Positions 38,601 to 49,216 are shown, counted from the stretch's first letter. The stretch: 64,000 nucleotides of DNA from Kluyveromyces lactis (GCF_000002515.2 NC_006038.1:310001-374000); one strand, 5' to 3'. Program-made: numbers and translations. Notes: generated from the letters alone by a model not told the origin.

Positions 38601-40590
38601 GAGCAATAACAGGTCAAACTTTAAGCAGTTCTTTGAAACGGTTATGGAGTTAATCGGCGATATAGATTACGAAGCAAATCACGTCCTATCTCGAAATGAA
38701 TACTTTTTCAATCAGTATTTCACTGCTCCAATAACGCTAAAGACCATACGTGATGCTTATGCAGGCGAATTTGAAATAGAATTCACCAGTCCCAACGATG
38801 ATTTACAATCCGGTGTTGATGGTGGATTGTTTTACGTGTCAGCAGTTCACGCCTTGAACCAATATAAGGCGAGAAAAAAGTCTATGCAAGCTCGTCCTTC
38901 GGAACTCGATGCCATTATCTCTACACTAACAACTGATATTTTATATAATACGAAAAGGTTTGAGAGTTGGTACTTATTAGGAAAGTGTTATTCATTCGTT
39001 GTCGAAGACGATTTAACATGGACCTCCGACAAACTTGCATCCAGGGATAAGAAACAGGCAACAGCATTTGCAGAAAAAAAGGCTATCTTATGCTATTTGA
39101 TGGCGCTTAGTCTCTACCTTTCAACCTTCAAAGAGACAACATCCGAACAAATGAAAAATGACAATAAAATCGTATTCAGAAACCTTTTAGAATCCCTTGG
39201 CAAGGAGATGCTTCAGGCATACGTAAAACCAATGAGTTCTATGAGCTATACATGGAAACTGAAACCCGTACTAGTATTAAAAGCAGATGGCAGCCTTGAA
39301 AACCTACCGATTAGCTACAAGCCCAGTATTTCTGAAACAAATATCCTCAGATGCATACTGATGATCCTCGCGAAGGCGGATACGCTATATAATAAAGATG
39401 AGGAAAGGAATTGGATGAATCCGTTCTATATTTCGAAAGTCCATTTCAAAACTGATAGGAAACTTTTTAAGGAAAGTGGCATATGCCTTTTACAAGATTC
39501 CTGTAGACTTGCGTTGCTCCAATCATCTGTCTCGGGTAGCGATAATATTTTAGAAGCACATTACGCATTGGTTAGTTACTGCTATAAATGCTTCAAGGAT
39601 AGAACATTCTCTCTTGCAGAAGCAATTTCTCACTTGAGAGAGGATAATGGTTTCTTTGGGCTTCCTGAAGAAGAATGGCAAGTAGAGGATGATAAATCAT
39701 TCTTCAACTTGATAATCAGACTTCTAAAATACATTTTGTCAAAAGATAAACAAAAGTGGCAACATAGACCAATTTACAGAATTGCTCAGATCAAATACAC
39801 TGAATTTGAAGATACGGATGGGGCTATGAAGGAGATGAATAAATTGCTAGCTCTGAAATCTGTAAACAAAAATGTTGTCAACATTTGGAAACCAGAGAAC
39901 GAACTTCCGGGTAAACATTTCGTGTATGCCTACCAATACGTGTTATTTTATATGGATCTTCTTAATGAGAAGCATGACTTCATGGCTATCGGAGGCATGG
40001 TAAAAAAACTAAGAAGGTTTGGGTCTGGGATGATCAACTCACAAGATGCCATTAATAAAGCTGTGGAACTTTTTGTAAATGGTGCAAAAGTCAAGTTATC
40101 TTTAAATGAAAAGGAACATGGAGAATTGTTAATGCAGCGCATTCCTTTCCCAGAATTTGTCGAATTGAGTGAAGAGCTATTTAATGCTTTCAAAAAGGGT
40201 GATTATCAATCAGATGTATTGGATGTCTTCTTACTTGCATACAACCTCAAAAAAGGTACAAACTCAATACAATTTGACGGTGTTTGCATTACAATATACT
40301 TCAAATATTTCTACTGTCCATTCGTAGAAAACAAGAAGCAATCTACTCCATATCCTGCACCAATAATCGAAGGAATCAGTGGACCTCAGCCAGAAAATTC
40401 ACCATCTCAACAACTACCTCAATCTCAGTCGCAGCCTCAGTTGCCCAGGTCACCTTCACCAAATACCGCGAACAATAAAGAAAAAACAGCAAAGACTCCA
40501 GTAAAAAACCCGACTAGCATCCGTAAAAGGGTCAGCAAGAGAGATGTCTTTGATAGAGTTGTGAAATTAATAGAGAAAAGGCTCTCGTGA
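35635..40590 (+). CDS. HIR3: HIR histone chaperone complex subunit Hir3
   Basis: The 1,651-residue protein (S. cerevisiae 1,648) is the large scaffold of the HIR complex, which deposits H3-H4 outside replication and represses histone genes. It is the CABIN1 counterpart. The sequence is mostly alpha-helical with TPR-like pairs at the N-terminus (ALIQLKAKRFDDAKETFDRL). A charged, low-complexity segment lies near residues 300-380, and a proline/glutamine/serine-rich segment near 1,575-1,625 precedes a basic end. The frame starts at a GTG at 35629; ATG 35635 gives MSSFAALN, similar to the S. cerevisiae start. Synteny matches YJR140C. Confidence 0.93.
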   Translation: MSSFAALNLSTNENADESKDHSRELQVEESSKIFQLALIQLKAKRFDDAKETFDRLFEIDVIKPNKWGLYEYSSPTLDSLRYLAYRNRGILHYQYAKENFKQMESDDVVEHILKTLECLLESLQHGEADNTVTHLLLKIFWSFNSTKLSRTILEYELTRSPEEIRLLSSLSAMFKDQKRVFKQYSQLLKKLHVTSLPQNIPTAVEAVLNCIETCDVEEGQIEPLLKDIKAMKTEDDEILKELDGSNLNLNELSWEELGVSLRSLVPKTKVVNILGRKSDTYSDLEAPIEYVSFTTDEFMEKLSDSSNESPGHSPEHFEDAVSVMPETNNIEVSVEREPSAKRQDSTDRPAQRSSKRFKEREKVQEPDVEQQVEFHTYIINEINQSLHVSGIEKDISIEELDPNNVAKRQELCMSDFYDCLTSWTNKHTEFLKQGQENFSVKGSTDDFTQLTMLLRSSMFSGDVEPTDSLSEIEAEDVRRFIRDVNDKKLHFHAVRFLFIKELLKLREDGTCLVTDYFWSPALYEVVEFFSMAIEVNLYQMIEPSTDESTVSIAVSIFEIMTNMMGNICNDLANKKAQGQKYNELESQRNKLQRKIVRWYEMLLSKPLSTKLKFRFQWSHFSCLQCTTDVTNSTLITTIEDIENSLKEFPDFGTVAYSNYNNISSLSLKTVQSQFSKIKMLRRFTIVDIENEDEDNTHKDYIEHLYCILNQIPCEGTDFQSLLSFVNTSPFLMKLKLWKLLLNYFASRKDQLRFQNCFFSSIKFLLARLSSEEYQIQSQLQRQQTLLSTLTHIGEFSKRFFQVLCDNWDMSLKNPSRDQLQVLVSIFRLLYPLVFYETLTEKNASLKSFFKKAVKSSITIQDIFLTVASLMILCHKFITLEKENAKEEFTGSIIDLISALHMLAGKFEFCDRFDGNFLKVQEKLLCEFSNDSAFTHLKRELWCRYHISIGLDNPEDQHQTHAQPMVKANAIMLSNYFIKFQYQDRNILVLSNNRSNFKQFFETVMELIGDIDYEANHVLSRNEYFFNQYFTAPITLKTIRDAYAGEFEIEFTSPNDDLQSGVDGGLFYVSAVHALNQYKARKKSMQARPSELDAIISTLTTDILYNTKRFESWYLLGKCYSFVVEDDLTWTSDKLASRDKKQATAFAEKKAILCYLMALSLYLSTFKETTSEQMKNDNKIVFRNLLESLGKEMLQAYVKPMSSMSYTWKLKPVLVLKADGSLENLPISYKPSISETNILRCILMILAKADTLYNKDEERNWMNPFYISKVHFKTDRKLFKESGICLLQDSCRLALLQSSVSGSDNILEAHYALVSYCYKCFKDRTFSLAEAISHLREDNGFFGLPEEEWQVEDDKSFFNLIIRLLKYILSKDKQKWQHRPIYRIAQIKYTEFEDTDGAMKEMNKLLALKSVNKNVVNIWKPENELPGKHFVYAYQYVLFYMDLLNEKHDFMAIGGMVKKLRRFGSGMINSQDAINKAVELFVNGAKVKLSLNEKEHGELLMQRIPFPEFVELSEELFNAFKKGDYQSDVLDVFLLAYNLKKGTNSIQFDGVCITIYFKYFYCPFVENKKQSTPYPAPIIEGISGPQPENSPSQQLPQSQSQPQLPRSPSPNTANNKEKTAKTPVKNPTSIRKRVSKRDVFDRVVKLIEKRLS

Positions 40591-40965
40591 TGTACTATTA
40601 TATTACATACACTTTTCAATTAACGAATTCTAGCATATAAATAAGAAGCTACATAATCTCTGTGGTATATGAAGGATAGATACAGAATGCATGCAACATA
40701 TGAAGCACTGAAGCCAATGTCTTCTGCTAAACCCCATATGTATACAGTTAGACTGAAGAGACATGATTTCTCTTACCAGCTTACTTTTGTTTATTCGTTA
40801 CCCTCATTGATGCCACAGTTTATGCTGCAAAAATGCATCGAGCATTAATGATTCACGCTTAAAAAATCACCACCATATCGAGGTTTGAATATCAATCACC
40901 CCTCCCATCTAGTCAATCACCATTGGACTATCAAATCAATAATAGATCTATCAACAGCGTTCAAT
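40591..40965. other. Intergenic region HIR3-HOM6
   Basis: This 375-base tandem gap includes TGATTCA at 40849-40855, a weak Gcn4-type half match (consensus TGASTCA) 111 bases upstream of HOM6. No gene is seen. Confidence 0.5.
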
Positions 40966-42175
40966 ATGTCTTCCAAAGCCGTCAACGTTGCTGTCATTGG
41001 TATGTTTGAGTAAAGATCCACCGTAAAGAATTTCATACTCAGAAATTGTTAGTCGTTCTGGCTATAATATCACAATGCTATGGGTTCAACAAGCCAATAG
41101 ATTACGTTTTTACTAACCATCCACAGGTACTGGTGTCGTCGGTTCATCTTTCTTGAAGCAACTGCTTTCTATCAAATCCCAAATTACTTACAATGTGATT
41201 TTGGTTGCTAAATACTCTAATGCCCTAGTTTCTAAAGATTACTCTCCATTGAAGCTAGACGCTTCTTCTTGGGAGGAAACTGTTAATGCTGAAGCAGGTA
41301 ACCCAATTTCTGTCCCTGAAATTTTTGAATTCTTGCAAAAATCCCCACTGCCAACCATTTTGGTCGATAATACCTCCAATGAAGAGATTGCCAACTTTTA
41401 CCCAAAGTTCATTGAAAGCGGTATTTCAATTGCCACTCCAAACAAGAAGGCATTTTCTTCGAACTTGGAATTATGGAACAACATCTTTTCTGCTAAACCA
41501 TCTAATGGTTTAGTTTACCACGAAGCAACTGTTGGTGCTGGCTTGCCAATCATTGGTCCGTTGAGAGACATGATCCAAACCGGTGACAAAGTTGTGAAAA
41601 TCGAAGGTATCTTCTCTGGTACCTTATCTTACATCTTCAACGAATTTTCTACTTCTACTCCAAACGATGTCGGTTTCTCTAGCGTTGTTAAAGTAGCAAA
41701 GGAACTGGGGTACACAGAACCTGATCCAAGAGATGATTTGAATGGTTTAGATGTCGCAAGAAAGGTCACTATTTTGGCAAGAATTGCTGGATTTAAGGTT
41801 GAATCTCCAACTTCTTTCCCTGTGCAATCTTTAATTCCATCTGCCCTTGAATCTGTCAAATCATCCGATGAATTCTTGCAAAAGCTACCAGACTACGACC
41901 ATGAACTCAAGCAATTGAAAGAAGAAGCCGCTAAGGAAAACAAAGTTTTAAGATTTGTCGGAAAGGTTGACTTCCCTTCAAATGTCGTTTCTGTTGGTAT
42001 TGAAAAGTACGATTACTCTCATCCATTCGCTTCATTGAAGGGATCTGACAATGTCATTTCAATCCAAACTGAACGTTATACCAACCCATTGGTCGTTCAA
42101 GGTGCAGGTGCAGGTGCCGACGTCACTGCTGCAGGTGTCTTGGCTGACGTTATCAAGATTGCAGAAAGATTGTAA
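40966..42175 (+). CDS. HOM6: Homoserine dehydrogenase, spliced
   Basis: Exons 40966-40999 and 41127-42175 give a 360-residue enzyme (S. cerevisiae 359) that reduces aspartate semialdehyde to homoserine in threonine and methionine synthesis. Exon 1 encodes MSSKAVNVAVI plus the first base of a glycine codon. Exon 2 continues with TGVVGSSFL, so the intron cuts the NAD(P)-binding GxGxxG loop. Further family blocks are ATPNKKAFSS, YHEATVGAGLPI, EGIFSGTLSYIFNEFS and LGYTEPDPRDDLNGLDVARK, the catalytic region. The second exon alone lacks a proper start and half the nucleotide loop, so the spliced form is well supported. S. cerevisiae YJR139C has no intron. The gene ends 19 bases from IML1. Confidence 0.95.
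41000..41126 (+). other. HOM6 intron
   Basis: The 127-base intron has GTATGT (41000-41005), a perfect TACTAAC (41111-41117) and CAG at 41124-41126. The branch A to the 3' splice site is only 10 bases. It is a phase 1 intron and contains in-frame stops, so retention would truncate the protein. Confidence 0.93.
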
Positions 42176-42194
42176 GTCTTTTGAATATACAAAA

Positions 42195-45100
42195 CTACGT
42201 ATATAGATTAAATGACTGGAACGAAGTATACTCGTCCAAATCAACCCTATTATCGATATGCTTTTCTTTAGCCTCTAAGAAGATATCTCTTAGCGATTCG
42301 TAATTTTCACAGGTTTTCCTAAAATTCAACATGATCTTTTGGGCATCTGAAGTGAATTTAAGATGCGATGATGCCTTACTACCTATATTACCAGTGTTCA
42401 TTCTAGAAATGTGAAGGTTGTTCGGAGCCAAAAAGAAATCTCCACTTTCTCTAATTTCAGCCATACATGATCCAGTATAATGGATATATTGTGCATATTT
42501 GAACATCGGCTTCCCCCACGAATATATGATTTGATAGCTGTTTGTTTTCTCCGATTGGAAGAATTTCGAAGCTCTGTTGTCAAGAAGGAAACCTGACTTT
42601 TCCAAGAGATAGATGTGGTAGAAAAATTTTTGTTCACGGAAAATAGTCTCGTCTTTGAATTCCAAATCTTGCCATGGGTTTATAGCCAGCTTGATGTTCA
42701 TAAACGAATGGAAGGGGTTGATTTTCGGTATGTTACAAAGTTCATCCCACGGAATTTCAACTAGTTTCAACCCATATCTTTCTGCCAACCTTGACCAGTT
42801 GCTAATCAAGTCGTCAATTAGCTTTGGAGTGGCTGTTAACCATTCCAAACGGATGTGGAAGCAATGATCTGGATTATGCACTCTGTCATAATGAGCTATG
42901 CAGGTTTCAAGTTTATACGACTTTCTACTTGGATCCAAATCCACAGTGACTGCATTACTTAGTAACACGGTAATACTATGTTCTTCAGGTTTGGTTATTT
43001 GGTCTTCTGATTGTTGATTACTCTCAACAGAAATCGTGGGGTCTATAGATTTTGCAGACTCGGATTTATTACTTGTCGAAATCTTTCTCATCAAATGACT
43101 TTCATTGCTATGCTTTGTGGAAGTCTTATAAAGAGTTTTGTTTTCTGTGGTAAATTCGGGATTTAACTGATAAAAATAATGCCCATCTAGAAAACCGTGC
43201 CTACTCTCAACGTGATGGAAAAGACCTTTATTCATTAATTCTTGTCCATACACCACAGCATCTTCCCTCGTATGAACGTCGGAGAAATGTTCTATCAACC
43301 AGTTTACCAATTCAAGTCCGATGAAACAGTTTTCATGCCGTTTCCAATGCCATTTTCTGTTGACTAATTTGATTTGATATACACCATGTTGGAGTTCGTA
43401 AGCTATTTTCGTTAGATCAGCATCTTTAGACAAAGTTTCAGCATCTTCCATGAAAATTGAATTCTTAACAGCAGCTCCCGAATTCTTTAGAAAATCATTG
43501 TGTTCTTCTATGAAGTCAAAGAGGTAGCCAGTATAGAAAAGTACTTCGGGCAGAATTTCTTCCTTATGTGACCTTTTGTCTTTTTTCTCATGTTCAGTTC
43601 TCAATCTGGATCTCGAAATGGAAGAAATGATCTTCCTTAAACCTTCTAACCTGATTTCTTCTGCAGTCAAAGTCTCTTTCCTGCCATTAATTGTTGATTG
43701 AAATGTGTTGGGTGGGATCTCCGCCGGAAGAATAACGAATTTGCATCTGAATCGTTTCTGCGTAGCTGGATCCATGATAGTATCATTAAAACCTGCTAGG
43801 ACTTGATCAATCTGATTCCAATTATAGCTTTCCCTTCTAGTTTTCACTGGATCCAAATCCAACTCTCTATATTCTACCTCGTACCTTGTTTTAACATAAG
43901 GTGTGTATTTTGCAAAACTCTGCAACAGTTTAGAATCGTCATGTTTTATATATTTTTGAACATCAATAGTCTCGTCAAAACAGACAATTCGGTGAATTTC
44001 GTTATCAATTCTCAAATAAATGCTAACATCCCTATAATTCTCTTTATTGATTAAATGTGTAATCCTAGATCCGTCTGTATCTTTATCTCTGGCCTTCTCT
44101 ACTCTTGTTACGTTCTTTCCCAAGCAAAATTGAAAGCCTGCCAACAATCTCACGTAAATCATATTTTGTAATAGGTCAAACACACTTTGCTGATATCCTT
44201 CCTGTTCAATATTCAAGGAAACAGTGTGATTTCTCAAGGAAAATTGGTGCTCAAAATCGAATGGTGTTGGGAACATGCTTGTGGTCAACGGAAGTTCTGC
44301 TGGGGTTGTAAAAGACCGCCACTTGGTGTACTTCTTGGCAACATATTTCGGGAAAACATCCTTCCAACGGTTGGGAATGAGGTAGCTAGCAAGTTCTGCG
44401 TCAACAGGAACGGATGGATTTTCTATTTCAATCCAACTATCACCTTTTATTCCATTTTTAGGCTTGTTATTTGGTTTGGATGTCTTGAGAGAAGTCTCAC
44501 TTAGTAAGAAATTTTTATCTTGTACTCTTTGGTTACCAGAAGACTGTGAACTCAGTATAGATGTTCCGCATGAAGCTTCTTTTTTGTTATCATCGAACAA
44601 TTGTTTCTGCTTGTGCAAAAGCTTTGGATTTGGGGACCTTTTATACTGAGATCCTGTATCACTCAAAGATGATGAAGAACCAGTCAAATCAGTAGGTTGT
44701 ATATTAGCTTTTTGGCGGAGGGACGATTGACTCTTTTTAATCGCCAAATCTGGGAATAGTTTAGAGATTATCTTCTGTGTCACACCGGAATTTGCATGAC
44801 TTAATCTTTTTAAAGTATTTAATGCCAAAGAATTCGTCGCCGTCATTTGGTTCTTGTATTCAAATTCAGTTCGTGGTAAATTAGAGTTCGGAGATGAAGA
44901 TAGCTGAGCGAACACCTTCTCTTTGAAAGCTGGTTGAAGGACAGCATTAGTGGATTTTGGTTTCATCCATGTGATAGTATCAATGTGGTTAGTATTCCCC
45001 TTGGACTTCGATACTGTACGTCTATTCCAATCATTCTTACTCTCTTTAGAAGAGCGGAACTCCGCAGCAAGAGCAGCATCCATATGCATTGAGTAAGGGC

Positions 45101-46871
45101 CACTCTGAACTTCGAAAGCAGCAGAATCGTAAGATTCCATAAAATCTGATACAGAGTTGCATTTGTCGTTTATTTTTATGGATTGTAAGGCAATTTCCTC
45201 TTTTAGTTCAGTTTCAGTTAATCCCATCATTAAAACGTTGTATATTTTACATCTGGGTCGCCATTCAACATTAGCTCTGGAAGAATCATTCCAGAAGGAT
45301 ATACTTAACCAGGTTGGCGTGCAATAATGTAATTGGTCTTTGTAGTCTCTATAACGTAACAACGGAACTATATGAAGCGGTGGACGTGATAGACAAATGA
45401 GGTCCATTGTAATCTCTAGAGACATTAATTTTTGAGTGGTAATTTTTAGTAGATCATAGTCAACATCGTATAAACCTGAACCAGCAGTAACGATGATGGC
45501 ATGTGTAGTCGTGTGCCGTAGATCATTTTGTTTGAAGGGATCGGTCACCAAAGTAGTTGCCAGATTAATTGTCTCCAACAAATTAGACTTTATGACAGAA
45601 GGAAGAGACCCTTTTATCACACTAACGTTTTCATTTAGCTTGACATTTCTGAGATCCTGTGCAATTCTTATAAACTCTTTCCTAAGTGTTTTCATGATTT
45701 CAACCCAGTGTACTATATTAACCTGGTCAACAACTGCTCGATAATAATCGTCAGTGTTCTTGAGCCTCTCTCCGGATGTGACATCATTGAATGATGAATC
45801 CGATCTGTCAATTGAAGCACAAAACATTATGGAAATGGAATGATGTGTGCCTATATTTTTCCACTTTCGGAATATTTTTGGAAAAAGAGAGTTAACCACT
45901 TTATGGAAAGTCTCCTCTCCATTCTCCTCAAAATGCCACATCTCGTCTGTTATTTGAATCATGAACAGTAGTTTTGCTGATTCAGATCGGAACACGATTT
46001 TAGTATTTTCATCGATATACCCAGAAAATATCTTCTTTCCATTTATGTATATCCCTTTAACCGTTGCCCTTACCGTTTCAATCAAACCAACTCGTTGCCC
46101 TAAAAAGACACACGAATCATGGAGCTGAGTAGAAAATTTCCACATATCGCCTCTGTTAACGTAACTATCTTTAACATGAAGCTCCACCAAATCAACAGCA
46201 AGCTGCTTCTTCTCTTTTAACTTTACCCACACTTTAGATCGTATTGGTAGGTCCAAAACTTGTTGTAGTTGCCCAGATAAAACTGAAATTTGGAAACTCT
46301 TCAATCTCCTTCTTGTTTCTGTATCAAAATCTTTCACTATGAAATATAACTTTTTATCTTTGGATCCGGGAGAAGTTCTGTAAGTTTTTAGTTCAGCCAG
46401 ATCACCTTCTTTGGCACCCTTAATGGATGATATGTCAACCATAACTTGTTCATTCGAAAACCTTGCTTCATGAAAAGCAAGTTCCAACTCGAGGGATCTT
46501 TTAGCTGTTCTCGCTTCTGCGTCACTATCATTATCCGCAATATTCTTACTATCCTGACAACCATCTTGTGATTGCGCCTGCAGGGCTTTAGATTGAGTAT
46601 TTTTCAAACCATTGGTCGATAACTGCATCCGAGGGCCGTTGAACGCAGATCCTTGCATTTGAGAGCTGACGCCGATACTCAAAGTATTATTTCTAATTGT
46701 AACATTCGTACCAGAAGTTGCATCAGATGAACCGGTACCTTGAAAGTTATACCTTGCAGAAGATTTGGTGCTGATGGCATCGCTTTGCACTGATGACAGG
46801 GCATCCCTGTCCCTTGGAACAGGCCTTGATCCTGACCTTAGGTTAGAAAATATAAGTTCCCCGGGAGGCAT
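42195..46871 (-). CDS. IML1: SEACIT/GATOR1 GAP subunit Iml1
   Basis: The 1,558-residue protein (S. cerevisiae 1,584) is the DEPDC5 orthologue. With Npr2 and Npr3 it stimulates Gtr1 GTP hydrolysis at the vacuole and turns down TORC1 when nitrogen is short. A long conserved N-terminal half (about residues 140-560) is followed by a serine-rich linker (about 640-790), a conserved middle block, and a DEP domain near residues 1,160-1,240 ([26 protein letters not shown]). The C-terminal domain is also conserved ([20 protein letters not shown]). The ATG at 46871 begins [26 protein letters not shown] box is 200 bases upstream (47073-47078). Synteny matches YJR138W. Confidence 0.94.
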
Positions 46872-47311
46872 GTCTTAAGGAAGACGACTAGGGATCCTTG
46901 ACAATTGATCAATTTCACTGCTTCTACAATGCAAACTGGAGAAAAAAAGTACAATGAGGTTGAGTGGATGAGTTTTCTTCATCCATATGTGTTTTGTCTT
47001 GTCTGCATCTTGATATTTTTCAAATTATTGGTTTTTTCGTAGATTATTGTTGAAAGGGTACAAAATATATATCACGTGAATAGGACAATGTTCATACATG
47101 GACATGTTCGAAGCTTAATAGTTAATACCATGAGAACTTGCAGTAAACCATGAACTGAAGTTGGCTTTCTCGATATTGGGAGAGGGTACAATATTAAGAA
47201 GTTGAGTTGTTAAAGGGCCATGTTATGACGATTTACTGGGTCATTAGTATACAGAATAGATACCTATATGAGACGGAGGTTGTTAAGAATGCGGAAGTTT
47301 AAAGGAATGAC
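46872..47311. other. Intergenic region IML1-RPN10
   Basis: This 440-base gap holds the IML1 promoter and the RPN10 3' end. One ATCACGTGA box lies at 47071-47079. Nothing else stands out. Confidence 0.5.
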
Positions 47312-48055
47312 TTACTCTGTCGAGTTTTGTCTTATGCGTTCCTGTCTTTCCTGTTCTTCTTGCATAGATAAGCGCAATGCCATTGCCAATTCAGGATCTA
47401 GGGATGGATCAACACCAAAGTCCATAAAATCGTCATTACCTCCCATTGAGAAGCCAGCCTCAGCAGCAGGACCTTCAAGTACAATAGGCGATGCTGCTAC
47501 ATGCTCGTAGAGTAGTTTGGGGCCTGCATCAATGTTCAAAAGAGTAGATTTACTATCCTCTTGCCCACTGTTGACCGTTTCTACGAATTCCTCCAATAGG
47601 TCAGCGTTCGTATCAGTTTCACCGAAATTGATAACATCAACCGCAATGCTATTTTTCTTCAACTTCTTTGCCATCTTAATCAAATCCTGTCTATCCTCAG
47701 TGATTGGACTACAAACGAATATAATAATCCTTTGACGCTGTACTCTATTTTGTCTATGTTTCAAAGTCAATGCAGCAATCTGTATGGCAGTGGCAAAATG
47801 GATGGACCCTCCAATATTGATATCATGTAGTCCGCTCAAGATCTTACCGAATTCGTTTGTGAATGTGGATAAAACTTTTGGGTTTGCCTCGGCAGCAGAT
47901 ACCAACCCTATAGTGTTCTCTGGATTACTGTTTCTTTTCGCCTGGAAAATATACTCAACGGCATCAACTTGTGCCACAAATCGAGTTCTTGGAAAGTCAC
48001 CGTTCCTGGCATATTCCGAGTTATCAACAACCAATACAGTAGCTTCTAAAACCAT
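47312..48055 (-). CDS. RPN10: Proteasome ubiquitin receptor Rpn10
   Basis: The 247-residue protein (S. cerevisiae 268) sits between the base and lid of the 26S proteasome and binds polyubiquitin. A von Willebrand A domain fills residues 1-190 (VLEATVLVVDNSEYARNGDF at the start, QRIIIFVCSPI inside). A single ubiquitin-interacting motif lies near 222-240, with the hydrophobic core LAMALRLSM. The short C-terminal tail lacks the glutamine-rich extension of S. cerevisiae, which accounts for most of the length difference. A PACE-like element upstream suggests Rpn4 control. The gene belongs to the YHR series (YHR200W). Confidence 0.96.
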   Translation of the reverse strand: MVLEATVLVVDNSEYARNGDFPRTRFVAQVDAVEYIFQAKRNSNPENTIGLVSAAEANPKVLSTFTNEFGKILSGLHDINIGGSIHFATAIQIAALTLKHRQNRVQRQRIIIFVCSPITEDRQDLIKMAKKLKKNSIAVDVINFGETDTNADLLEEFVETVNSGQEDSKSTLLNIDAGPKLLYEHVAASPIVLEGPAAEAGFSMGGNDDFMDFGVDPSLDPELAMALRLSMQEEQERQERIRQNSTE

Positions 48056-48537
48056 CTCTCTTTCCTTAATATATCTGTTCTAAAATGATTCCAAATAAGA
48101 GAATAATTCAATCAAAGACTACAAAAAATTATCTCGCTTTAAAATAGAATAGCGGTACGCAATCTTAATTGATATAGAATGGGTTCAGCAACTTAATTAT
48201 CCATTAGTTAACCTTCTTTTCCCTGGTGGCAACTGTAGCTAGGAACTACTTCTTTTCTCTATATTAAATATTAACCTAACTTTACTTTGAACCAAATTAC
48301 CCACTAGATTAATAAATCCGGGTAATAAAAATCCAATCTCTCTTTTTCTTCCCCTTCACGCAGATCAATCTGCAGGGCCTTCTGTCGTTCTCCGTATTAT
48401 GGCAGAAACTTCGCAAACTCTCTGTCAAAACCAAAAGTTAAGGTTTCGGATCTTTATATAAGTAAACAAACAGGTGAAATAATGAAGATCAAGCACTTGA
48501 GATTTTATCCGCCGAAGTGACTAATAGAGAAACAGTG
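48056..48537. other. Divergent promoter region RPN10-NBL1
   Basis: This 482-base region contains a PACE-like element at 48225-48233 and a 12-codon upstream frame at 48482-48520 ahead of the NBL1 ATG. No spliceosomal branch site was found that would add an upstream exon to NBL1. Confidence 0.6.
48225..48233 (+). promoter_or_regulatory. PACE-like element (GGTGGCAAC) for Rpn4
   Basis: GGTGGCAAC differs from the proteasome element GGTGGCAAA in the last base. It lies 170 bases upstream of RPN10, the usual distance for Rpn4 control of proteasome genes. Confidence 0.6.
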
Positions 48538-48786
48538 ATGAGTACCGGCGAAGATGGTTCCAAAAACGGGCAGCATATTACTGAAAAGCAACGAGAGAAG
48601 ATTCGAAGTGCGTTAATAACTCGCCAGGAAGAGAAACTGCAAGAGGCCCTGAATGAGATAGAGAGAGTGAAAGGTAACACCAAAGAGATGCTGGAATCTG
48701 TGATTTCTACGTGGAAAGAGAAGGCTAAATTGAGGGATGGAACTATCCAGGAAACCCTGGACCGTGAAAGGGCTGGTGATGTTTAG
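48538..48786 (+). CDS. NBL1: Probable Nbl1, borealin-like subunit of the chromosomal passenger complex
   Basis: This 82-residue, highly charged helical protein (for example EKQREKIRSALITRQEEKL) is predicted to form a coiled coil over most of its length. Its size and position next to RPN10, on the opposite strand, match S. cerevisiae YHR199C-A (73 residues), the borealin-like partner of Sli15 and Bir1 that anchors Ipl1 at kinetochores. I could not confirm sequence similarity from memory, so the name rests mainly on synteny and architecture. The frame begins at GTG 48517; the first ATG is 48538. S. cerevisiae NBL1 has an intron; none is evident here. A short upstream frame (48482-48520) precedes it. 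Confidence 0.72.
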   Translation: MSTGEDGSKNGQHITEKQREKIRSALITRQEEKLQEALNEIERVKGNTKEMLESVISTWKEKAKLRDGTIQETLDRERAGDV

Positions 48787-48850
48787 AAGTGCATTTAAAA
48801 TCGTTTAACCAAATCGAAGAACGGATGCCGGGGACTTCAGAACGAACTCC

Positions 48851-48973
48851 CACGTGACCATGCCTAAGATCGAAAGACTGTTTCCCCCCAATTCTGTGGT
48901 GATATTAAAGTGGGCGAGAAATCCAATTAGTGCTCCGGGTGATTAATAGTCACGTGTAATGATTTCCCACGTG
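48851..48973. promoter_or_regulatory. Three Cbf1-type CACGTG boxes upstream of MET5
   Basis: CACGTG occurs at 48851-48856, 48951-48956 and 48968-48973, and each is part of TCACGTG on one strand, the form bound by Cbf1 with Met4/Met28 at sulfur genes. They are 780-900 bases from the MET5 start and near the end of NBL1, whose tail they follow. Confidence 0.6.
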
Positions 48974-49216
48974 ATGTTTTTTTGTTGGTCAAGAAGTCTT
49001 ACCATACACAAACACCACGGTTTTCTTTTTTTTTTTTTTTTTGTTGTGAAAGAGTAATCCACTGTTATCTTACCAGTCAGCAGGTAAACATCTGATATTC
49101 CGGAAAAAAAAAAAGAACTTCCCTTAGCGTCCTCGCTAGCATTCAGTCTTACTCATTCTCGCATACACAGTTTGGACCAATGGTTCTAACTTTGCGTCCG
49201 TGTGATTACGCCTGCA

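Noticed and set aside
47290-47320. GAGTAAGTC at the end of RPN10, which might be a 5' splice site adding a C-terminal exon
   Set aside because: The TAA ends a protein with the complete vWA domain and UIM. No TACTAAC was found downstream on the minus strand before IML1.
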